From Opitutaceae bacterium (lineage in GTDB: Bacteria > Verrucomicrobiota > Verrucomicrobiia > Opitutales > Opitutaceae), in NCBI GenBank assembly GCA_027482185.1, contig JAIXWF010000013.1, forward strand, positions 744,001 through 808,000: a DNA stretch of 64,000 bases. The letters are read 5' to 3'. Shown here in pieces: positions 19,517-26,209 of this stretch; position 1 is the stretch's first letter; every line of letters begins with the position of its first letter. A program made the position numbers and the translations under genes. Under the pieces are notes generated by a model. That model searched no databases and was not told the DNA's origin. It saw only the letters and a list, made by a program, of their open reading frames with translations.

Positions 19517-19551
19517 TCCTTGAAGGGTTGGCCGACGGTGACGACGTCGGG
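19517..19551 (-). pseudogene. Remnant of a sulfatase gene
   Basis: About 32 bases match the intact sulfatase gene at 18000-18031 with one mismatch; a 25-base stretch is identical. On the minus strand it reads VPDVVTVGQPFKD, against LPDVVTVGQHFKN in the intact protein. A stop follows within about 20 bases, and no sulfatase motif lies on either side. It is too short to be functional and looks like what is left after deletion or replacement of a second copy. Confidence 0.6.
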
Positions 19552-19618
19552 AACATCGAGCAGCGAAGCGCCGAGTGGGAAGAGGGAATTCATGAAACGG
19601 CGGAACGGAGCGGGCGGA

Positions 19619-20947
19619 TCACTTCTTGTTCTTTTTCTGTTCGCGGGCTTCGGCGTTTTTGGCGTGGCGGCCGGATTCGGGACCGCGGTCGGGCACGCCG
19701 CCGGCGGGATTGAGTTTGGCGAGGACGGCGGAGAGGCGCGAGCGGGCGGCGACGGCGGCGGCGTCGGTCGAACCGGCGGGCACGGCCTTCTCCGAGAATG
19801 GCGCGTCGGACATGTCGAAGAGTTCGCCGGCGTGATTGAGTTTCCAGTTCGCTTCGCGAACCCACCACTGGCGGGCGAGTTGGTTGAAGGCCCAGCCGCG
19901 GCTGGCGTTCTTGCCGCCGCGGAGGGCGGGAAGCAGGTTCTCGCCGTCGATGACGGTGCCTTGGGGCAAAGGGGCGCCGGCGAGGGCGGCGAAGGTGGGG
20001 AAGAAGGAACTGGAGTCGACGGGGTCCGCGTTGACCGTGCCGGCGGGAACGAGGCCGGGGAAATTGACGATCATGGGGACGAGGGCGCCGCCCTCGAGCA
20101 TGTCGCCCTTGGAGCCGGCGAGGGTGCGGCCGCCGATGGTGGCGCGTTCGTAGCGGCCGGAGGCGGTGCCGTTGTCGCCGAGGAAGACGATCATGGTGCG
20201 GTCGCGCAGCTGCAGTTTTTCCAACTCGGCGACGAGCTTGCCGACGAGTTTGTCCATGTAGCGGACATTGTCGGTGTAGAGATCCTTGCTGTCGGGCGCG
20301 CTGTCGGGCGTCGGCAGAATCTCGGAATGCACGTGCGACATCGAGTAGTAGAGGAAGAACGGCCGCTCGCGGTTTTTGGCGACCCAGGCGGCGATGTGGT
20401 CGTGCATCACGTCGGGGAGATATTCGCGGTCGCGGAGATCGCGTTTCTCGCCGTTGACGAGGTAGGTGCGGCCCTTGGACTGCGTGTTCCAGTAGGTGCC
20501 GCTGCCGGTGAACTTGAGGTAGTCGTCGAAGCCGAATTCGGCGGGCCCGAGGGGAAGCTGGCCCCATTTGCCGACGGCGGAGGTGACGTAGCCGGCGGGC
20601 TTGAGCAGCGCGGGGACCATCTTCTCGGCGGTCGTGAATTCGCCGGTGGCGTCCTGGTTGGTGGCGCCGTTGCGGAAACCGTAGCGGCCGGTGAGGATCT
20701 GGGCGCGGGAGGGACCGCAGAGCGGGACGGTGTACGCGCGGGTGAAACGCATGCCGCCGGCGGCGAGGGCGTCGATATTCGGCGTCCTGTAGTTGTCGGC
20801 GCCGTAGCTGCTCACCTCGCCGGTGCCGTAGTCGTCGGCGAGGATGAAGATGATGTTGGGCTTGGCGGCGGCGGCGGGCGCGGCGAACGCGGAAGCGGCG
20901 AGGAGGGCGGCGGCGAGGCCGGCGAGGAGGGGGCGGAGCGTGGACAT
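19619..20947 (-). CDS. Secreted sulfatase in the sigma-receptor operon
   Basis: The protein has 442 residues with a signal peptide (MSTLRPLLAGLAAALLAASAFA). Motifs are NIIFILADDYGTGEVSSYG, formylglycine site Cys77 in CGPSRAQILTGRYG, VGKWGQL, FFLYYSMSHVHSE and IVFLGDNGTASG. It has a charged, low-complexity C-terminus (HAKNAEAREQKKNKK). It begins 11 bases after the TonB-receptor stop and is the last gene of the operon sigma factor, anti-sigma-like protein, receptor, sulfatase. It is therefore the sulfatase most likely induced by the ligand the receptor imports. The spacing of YGTGEVSSYG differs from the usual GWGD pattern, pointing to a distinct subfamily. Confidence 0.92.
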   Translation of the reverse strand: MSTLRPLLAGLAAALLAASAFAAPAAAAKPNIIFILADDYGTGEVSSYGADNYRTPNIDALAAGGMRFTRAYTVPLCGPSRAQILTGRYGFRNGATNQDATGEFTTAEKMVPALLKPAGYVTSAVGKWGQLPLGPAEFGFDDYLKFTGSGTYWNTQSKGRTYLVNGEKRDLRDREYLPDVMHDHIAAWVAKNRERPFFLYYSMSHVHSEILPTPDSAPDSKDLYTDNVRYMDKLVGKLVAELEKLQLRDRTMIVFLGDNGTASGRYERATIGGRTLAGSKGDMLEGGALVPMIVNFPGLVPAGTVNADPVDSSSFFPTFAALAGAPLPQGTVIDGENLLPALRGGKNASRGWAFNQLARQWWVREANWKLNHAGELFDMSDAPFSEKAVPAGSTDAAAVAARSRLSAVLAKLNPAGGVPDRGPESGRHAKNAEAREQKKNKK

Positions 20948-20958
20948 GGAGGCAGGGG

Positions 20959-23757
20959 TCAGAACCGGACCGTGACGGTCAGGTCATACTGGGGCGGCAT
21001 GACGTACGAGAAGGTGTAGACGTTGGCGCCGTTGGCGAGCGTGGTGAATCCGGTTTTGCGCAGGGCGCCGTTCTCGAGATCGGAGAGGTATTTGACGCCG
21101 GCGCGGACGCGGACCTGGCGGCCCCACAGTTTCTGGTCGCGCATGACGTAGGCGTTGGTCAGGTGGCTGCTGCCGCCGACCATGCTTTGGCCGGAGGGGA
21201 CGCCGAAGAGGTAGTCGTCGCGCCAGCTGCCGTTGACACCGACGCGCACGCCGCGGAGCGGGGTCCAGACGGCGCGGTCGAAGGCGTAATCGACGATCCA
21301 AGAGGCGGACCACGGTGAGGCGCGGGCGCCGGCGGGGCGGGTGGAGATGTCGAGGGAATCGAGCAGAAGCTTGGCGGTGGCGAGGACGGCGGGGGCTTCG
21401 TTGCCGCGGGCGACAGCGGCGTTGTAGTAGCCGCGGAAGGACGCGAGGTCGGGTTCGCCCAGCACGCGGGTACGCGCGAGGGTGAAGCGGAGCTGCAGGT
21501 TCTTGGAGGGACGGAGGAGGAGGGTCAGATCGGCGCCGGTGGAGTTTTCCGTGGAGCGGTAGTTGCGGGCGGCGCTGGCGGTGCCGGGGGCGCTGAACCG
21601 GTAGCGCGGATCGCCGGGGAGGACGTCGTTGGGATTCATCAGATCCTCCAGCTGGACGGCGCTGAGGCCGATGACGTTGTTGTAGGAGAGAACGACGTTC
21701 TTCCGGTCGATGTCGAAAACGCCGAGCGTGAAGCCGGCGCGGCCGTCAAAGAAGGAACCCTTCAGACCGATTTCCTTCGTCGTGCCCTCGATGGGACCGA
21801 AGCGGACGTTGTCGAAGGTGACGGCGTCCTGAAAACGGAAGGACTCGGAGTAAACGCCGTAGACATTGACGTCTTTGTTCAGCGCGAAGGTCAGACCGGC
21901 GGTGGCCGTGGTGGCGGAGAGGCGCAGGGCAAGATTTTCGCGGTAGTCGCCGGGCAGAGCGTCCTGGCGTTTGGGCGGCTGGATGGCTTCGCGGAACTGC
22001 CCGAAATAGCGCGAGGTGGTGTATTCGTAGAGCCGATTCCGGTCGTGGCGCAGGCCGACGAGGGATTGGAGCCGGCCGCCGAAGTAGCGGCCGCTGGCGG
22101 ACACGGAGGCGGCGGCGCTGCGGCTCCAGCTGGTGCCGCTGGCGGCGTCGGTGCCGGAGGCGAAGAAGCCGAGCATGCGCATGTCGACTTGGTCGGTGAC
22201 GGGCGGATTGCTGAACTGCACGCGGTCGTAGAGGGCGCGGGAGTAGAACGCGGGATCGTCGAGGTAGACGCGGAGGCGGCCGCGGTCGTTGGCGATGTCG
22301 ATCGTGGAGGCGGCGCCGCTCAGGACACGTTTCACGTTGTAGCCCTGGAGGCGGTAGTTGTCGACGGCGTGCTCGCGGTACTCGGCGCTGGCGACGAGCA
22401 ACTGCGTCATGCCTTTGAAGGGAGTCCACGGGTAGACGACGGAACCGCGGAAGGCGTCGGTCTCGGTGCCGAAGCGTTTGCGGTCGGAGGCGGCGTCGGT
22501 GAACGGCCGGCCGGCGGCGTCGAAACCGATCGTGGTGTCGAAGGCGTTGTCGTTGCGGTCGGACTGCTGGTTCTGGTGGTTGTAGGCGAGCTCGACGGAG
22601 ACGGGGCCGAGGCCCTGTTCGACGGTGAGGGAGTAGGTGTTGAAGGGGCGGGCCTGTTGGTCGAAGGAACCGCGGAGGTTGTAGTGTTTGGGCAGGCCGG
22701 CGTAGCGGCGGGTGCCGACGACGGCGCCGGCGGCGTTGCGCAGGGCGATGTCGTAGAAGCCGCCTTCGACGAGCGACGGCGTGCCGCCGGCGACGCCGTT
22801 GGCCGCGCCGCGGTCGATCGCGGGCAGGGCGGATTGGACGATCCACTGGCCGTCCGAGGTGTAGTAGGTGCCGGCGGCGGAGAAACCGCGGCCGCGCGCG
22901 GATTGTTCGTAAACGGAGATGCCCGCGAAGCCGCGGCGGTTGTCGTACTTGCCCTGTTCGCCCTCGACGCGGATCGAGGTGTGGCGGAACGGCTGCCAGA
23001 CGACGGCGAGCGTCTCGCCTTCGAATTTGTAGGCGGAGGCGTCCTGGAACGTTTTCTCCTGGCGGCGCACGGCGTTGAAGCGGGCGGCGAGGTTGCTCCG
23101 CAGCTTGCGGTTGACGTCGAGCTGGTAGCGGTAGGCGCCCTCGCTGTTGTAGAAGGCGGTCGCGGTGCCGAAATTCCGCAGCAGGGGGCGCTTGGTGAAG
23201 ACGGCGCCCTGGCCGCCGGGCTCGACCTCGCCGAAGATGAGCGAGTTGGAGCCCTTGCCGAAGTCGATGCGCTCGACGTTGTAGGTGTCGGACGGGATGA
23301 ACCACCGGAAATAATTCCGGCTGACGTTGTTCGTCTGGCTGAGGCCGCGGAACGAGAAATTGCCGCCTTGGTTGTCGTTTTCCATCACCGGGGCGGCGAA
23401 GACATTGGCGACAAATTGGGCGGTTTCGTCGGCGGTGAAGAGGCCGAGGTCCTCCATGAAATCGGAGGTGATCGCGTCGATGTTTACCGGCACGTCTTTG
23501 AGGGCCTGCTTGGTGCGCGTGGCAGTGAGGGTGTCGTTGGCGGACCAACCCGTTTCGCGTTCGGTCGCGATGATGAACGGCGAAAGTTCGACGACCGCCT
23601 CGGGGGCGGCCGGGCGCGGGGCGGGGGCGGTTTGGGCGGGGAGCAGCGCGGTCGCGGCAAGGGCGACGCACACGGCCAGCGGGAGTTGGGCGAACGCGGG
23701 CGGGAAGCAGGCGCGACGGGCAGCAGACAGACGACGGCGGAGGGCAGGGGTATCCAT
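20959..23757 (-). CDS. TonB-dependent outer-membrane receptor
   Basis: The protein has 932 residues from the ATG at 23757, with a long signal region ending near LLPAQTAPA (about residue 44). A TonB-box-like segment VVELSPFIIATERE leads into a plug domain (about 70-190: TATRTKQALKDVPVNIDAIT, FSFRGLSQTNNVSRNYFRW and NVERIDFGKGSNSLIFGEVE). A barrel of about 22 strands follows and ends in the terminal aromatic signature DLTVTVRF. It is paralogous to the receptor at 26210-28975. Such receptors import oligosaccharides, siderophores or cobalamin. The downstream sulfatase and upstream sigma/anti-sigma pair favour a sulfated glycan. The gap to the anti-sigma gene is only 23 bases. Confidence 0.93.
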   Translation of the reverse strand: MDTPALRRRLSAARRACFPPAFAQLPLAVCVALAATALLPAQTAPAPRPAAPEAVVELSPFIIATERETGWSANDTLTATRTKQALKDVPVNIDAITSDFMEDLGLFTADETAQFVANVFAAPVMENDNQGGNFSFRGLSQTNNVSRNYFRWFIPSDTYNVERIDFGKGSNSLIFGEVEPGGQGAVFTKRPLLRNFGTATAFYNSEGAYRYQLDVNRKLRSNLAARFNAVRRQEKTFQDASAYKFEGETLAVVWQPFRHTSIRVEGEQGKYDNRRGFAGISVYEQSARGRGFSAAGTYYTSDGQWIVQSALPAIDRGAANGVAGGTPSLVEGGFYDIALRNAAGAVVGTRRYAGLPKHYNLRGSFDQQARPFNTYSLTVEQGLGPVSVELAYNHQNQQSDRNDNAFDTTIGFDAAGRPFTDAASDRKRFGTETDAFRGSVVYPWTPFKGMTQLLVASAEYREHAVDNYRLQGYNVKRVLSGAASTIDIANDRGRLRVYLDDPAFYSRALYDRVQFSNPPVTDQVDMRMLGFFASGTDAASGTSWSRSAAASVSASGRYFGGRLQSLVGLRHDRNRLYEYTTSRYFGQFREAIQPPKRQDALPGDYRENLALRLSATTATAGLTFALNKDVNVYGVYSESFRFQDAVTFDNVRFGPIEGTTKEIGLKGSFFDGRAGFTLGVFDIDRKNVVLSYNNVIGLSAVQLEDLMNPNDVLPGDPRYRFSAPGTASAARNYRSTENSTGADLTLLLRPSKNLQLRFTLARTRVLGEPDLASFRGYYNAAVARGNEAPAVLATAKLLLDSLDISTRPAGARASPWSASWIVDYAFDRAVWTPLRGVRVGVNGSWRDDYLFGVPSGQSMVGGSSHLTNAYVMRDQKLWGRQVRVRAGVKYLSDLENGALRKTGFTTLANGANVYTFSYVMPPQYDLTVTVRF

Positions 23758-23780
23758 CGGGGGCGGGGGCTGGGGTTGAC

Positions 23781-24737
23781 TCAGGGAAGGGGGGCGCGGC
23801 GGGAGAGCGAAACGCGGAGGTCGTCGGCGTAGCTGCCCTTGAAGACGGGGTTGTCGCCGGATTCGAACGACTGGTTGATGTGCAGGCGCACGGCGACGAA
23901 CTCGGCCTGGGGCGGCAGACGCAGCTCGGTCGTCAGGCGCTGCCACGAGGCGGGATCGCGGTCGAGTTTGGTGCGGCTGCTGCGCGCCATGGCGAGGGCT
24001 TCGTCGGCCAGCGCGCTGCCGAGGCGGCCGACGCGTTCGGGGACGGATTCGGCTTCGAGGGCGTAGAGGGAAATGGCGCAGCCGTAGCTTTCCGCGTCGG
24101 GAAACTCGAGGGCGTTGAAACTGGCGGAGACTTCGAGCACGCCCTCGCCGTCGGCGAAGTCGGCGCGGTACGGCCGGAGATCGATGAGGCGGTAGACGAC
24201 GGCGATGTGGCCGCCGGCGGGCTTGGCCGCGACCTCGGCGTCGGCGCGCAGGAAGCGCAGCATCTTCGCGCCGCGGGCGGGGGCGAGGCCGTGCTGCGCG
24301 CCCACGACCTCGGCGGCGTCGCCGCGCCACAGGCCCGGTCCGAGGGGCACGCGGGAAGCGGGAACGGCGGCGGGCGATTCGAAATCCTCCGCGAGCACCG
24401 TGCGCGGCACGGGCGCGACGGGAGACACGACGGCCCAGACCATTGTCGCGGTGAGCAGGCCGAGGCAAAGACCGGCGGCGGCCTGCGGCGCCCATTGCCG
24501 CCACGTGGACGCGGGGCGGGGGGCGGCGGGCGGCGGCAGTGCGAGGCGTTCACCCGGGGCGCGCGCGGCGCCGAGCGCCGGGCCGGCGGCCAACTCCGCG
24601 TGCAGGTCGGCGTAGCGCACCCACGCGTCCAAGGCGGCGGCATCGGTCCGCAGGCGCCGGTGGAAGTCCGCGAGCTCCGCCGCGGTCGCGCGGCCGTCGC
24701 ACACGCGGGCGAAGAGATCTTCGTCGTCGTCGGTCAT
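23781..24737 (-). CDS. Membrane anti-sigma-like protein with periplasmic jelly-roll-like domain
   Basis: The 318-residue protein shares a 4-base overlap (ATGA) with the upstream sigma gene. Residues 1-75 (MTDDDEDLFARVCDGRATAAELADFHRRL, conserved as a helical cytoplasmic segment) look like a sigma-binding anti-sigma head without a clear zinc-finger HxxxCxxC. One membrane helix lies near residues 92-112 (LCLGLLTATMVWAVV). Residues about 125-318 are predicted beta-rich (GVLEVSASFNALEF, RLTTELRLPPQAEFVAVRLHIN and YADDLRVSLSR), resembling a carbohydrate-binding or LamG-like jelly roll. The position between sigma factor and receptor suggests a sensor that releases the sigma factor on ligand binding. 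No FecR domain is recognisable, and the function is inference. Confidence 0.75.
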   Translation of the reverse strand: MTDDDEDLFARVCDGRATAAELADFHRRLRTDAAALDAWVRYADLHAELAAGPALGAARAPGERLALPPPAAPRPASTWRQWAPQAAAGLCLGLLTATMVWAVVSPVAPVPRTVLAEDFESPAAVPASRVPLGPGLWRGDAAEVVGAQHGLAPARGAKMLRFLRADAEVAAKPAGGHIAVVYRLIDLRPYRADFADGEGVLEVSASFNALEFPDAESYGCAISLYALEAESVPERVGRLGSALADEALAMARSSRTKLDRDPASWQRLTTELRLPPQAEFVAVRLHINQSFESGDNPVFKGSYADDLRVSLSRRAPLP

Positions 24738-25282
24738 GGTTGCGGCAGGACGCCCTCGGTCCGCAGGCTGCGTTCGATGCAGTCCAAGAGAGAGCGGCGG
24801 ATGCGTTGGAGGGATTTGTAGACGGCGTCCGGGCTGCGGCCCTCGCGCAGGGCGAGGGATTCGACCGTTTCGTCGTCGCGGTAGTAGCCGTCGAGCGTCG
24901 CGCGCTGCGCGGGCGGGAGTTTGGCGAGGCAGTCGCGCAGTTTCTCGCCGCGGAGCGAAAGTTCGTCGGCCTGCTCGTGCGCGCGCCGGTCGATGAGATC
25001 CATGAGATCGTCGCGGGCGAAGGCCTCCCAGCGCGGCTGCCGGCGCCAGAATTCGCGCACCTTGAACCGGGCGATGCCGCAGGCCCAGGGGAGGAACTCG
25101 CGCGTGGCGTCGAACTCCGCGCGTTTGGCCCAGAGCGTGACGAGCGTTTCCTGCAGCACGTCGCGGGCGTCGGCCGCGGCGGGGACGTAGCGCAGGATGA
25201 ACCGGAGCAGGGCGCGTTCGCCGAGCATGAATTGCCGGAGAAAGGCTTCGTCGTCGGCCTGCGGACTGGGGGCGGCGTCCAT
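24734..25282 (-). CDS. ECF sigma factor (planctomycete/verrucomicrobial type)
   Basis: The protein has 182 residues. Region 2 is seen in AFLRQFMLGERALLRFILRY and DARDVLQETLVTLWAKRAEF, followed by FLPWACGIARFKVREFWRR. Region 4 is seen in LPPAQRATLDGYYRDDETVE and the helix-turn-helix REGRSPDAVYKSLQRIRRSLLDCI. The length and the sequence FLPWACGIARFKV are typical of the Rhodopirellula/Verrucomicrobium sigma-70 family. It is the first gene of a four-gene operon with an anti-sigma-like protein, a TonB receptor and a sulfatase. Autoregulation from a promoter in the 83-base spacer upstream is likely but not visible. Confidence 0.92.
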   Translation of the reverse strand: MDAAPSPQADDEAFLRQFMLGERALLRFILRYVPAAADARDVLQETLVTLWAKRAEFDATREFLPWACGIARFKVREFWRRQPRWEAFARDDLMDLIDRRAHEQADELSLRGEKLRDCLAKLPPAQRATLDGYYRDDETVESLALREGRSPDAVYKSLQRIRRSLLDCIERSLRTEGVLPQP

Positions 25283-25365
25283 GGGGGTTCACACCATATT
25301 GGCGGAAGCGGGCCGGATTTGGACAACGATCCGGCGGGAATCGCGCGCCCGGCGGCGCGGCCGGT

Positions 25366-26052
25366 TCAGAAACCGTGGCGGAGGCGTTCCTTTTCGTCGG
25401 CGAGGACGTCGTCGAGGGCCATCGCGTAGATGCGCGAGAACGTGGCGAAGCCGCAGAGGGCGTTGAGATTCGAGTCGCGTTCGGAGGCGCGGCGCAGGCG
25501 CTGCATGAGGGCGGAGTTCACGTCGTCGAGTTTCCGATACAGCTCGACGAGGCCGGCCATTTCCCAATCGGGCGTGCCGCCGTCGCGCAGGGCGAAGTAT
25601 TGCTTGAGCAGGTAGTGGCCGGCGACGCGGGTGAGCGTTTCGTCGAGGGAAGAGAACGGCACGTGCTGCAGGGCGAGCGGGCGTAGGCGGCGGGTGACGG
25701 GGCAGCCGCCGAGGGCGAGGTAGAGGCCGAACAGCGAGCGGAGCCCCGTGTTCATGTCGACGTGCGAGGAATAGGTGCGGGTGCCGACGGTGACGACGAC
25801 CTGGGCTTTGCGGAACGACGCGATGGCGCTGAAACGCGCGGCGGCGCCGTGCAGATCGACGGCGGCGGGGCAGTAGCGGTGGACGGCGGCGTCGAGCGGG
25901 CAACCGGGGCAGCGGTCGACGGCGAGGAGAGTCCACTCGGGACGGGGCTCGTCGCGGTTGGCGTCCGTCTCGACCCAGCCCTGGGCCGGCACGGAGAAGT
26001 GGAACGTCTGGCCGTCTTCGAACGTGAAGTCGTAGGTGATGGGCGAGTCCAT
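25366..26052 (-). CDS. Conserved cysteine-containing protein (DUF6901-like)
   Basis: The 228-residue soluble protein has no signal peptide. The N-terminal part is beta-rich (ITYDFTFEDGQTFHFSV). Three clustered cysteines, C48-x2-C51-x9-C61, lie in RCPGCPLDAAVHRYCP, and a further GGCP follows near residue 117. The second half is helical (VAGHYLLKQYFALRDGGTPDW and ALMQRLRRASERDSNLNALC). It resembles, from memory, a bacterial family of unknown function called DUF6901. The cysteine set could bind a metal. It lies between the sigma operon and the second receptor's terminator, with no clear operon partner. Confidence 0.75.
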   Translation of the reverse strand: MDSPITYDFTFEDGQTFHFSVPAQGWVETDANRDEPRPEWTLLAVDRCPGCPLDAAVHRYCPAAVDLHGAAARFSAIASFRKAQVVVTVGTRTYSSHVDMNTGLRSLFGLYLALGGCPVTRRLRPLALQHVPFSSLDETLTRVAGHYLLKQYFALRDGGTPDWEMAGLVELYRKLDDVNSALMQRLRRASERDSNLNALCGFATFSRIYAMALDDVLADEKERLRHGF

Positions 26053-26151
26053 GGGAGGAAGGCGGCGGCCGGGGCGGGTCGGTGCTCAGGAAGGCGAAGT
26101 GCGGCAGGGAAACGAGACCGAAGTGCGGTGGGGGCGGCCGACGCCGGACGC

Positions 26152-26183
26152 AAAAAAGCCCGCGCCCCAGGCAGGGCGCGGGC
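26152..26183 (-). terminator. Intrinsic terminator of the second TonB receptor gene
   Basis: A perfect 10-base-pair stem GCCCGCGCCC (26158-26167) / GGGCGCGGGC (26174-26183) with a 6-base loop is followed, on the minus strand, by six T (A run at 26152-26157). It lies 27 bases past the stop codon of the receptor gene. Confidence 0.88.
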
Positions 26184-26209
26184 GAGGTACGGTCCGCCGT
26201 TCGCAGCGA

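Noticed and set aside
20959-24504. Extended N-terminus of the TonB receptor
   Set aside because: The extra 249 residues are Arg/Pro-rich and overlap the anti-sigma-like gene. A signal peptide begins at the ATG at 23757.
23781-24737. FecR-type anti-sigma regulator
   Set aside because: Position fits, but no FecR domain motif is visible; the outer part looks like a jelly roll.
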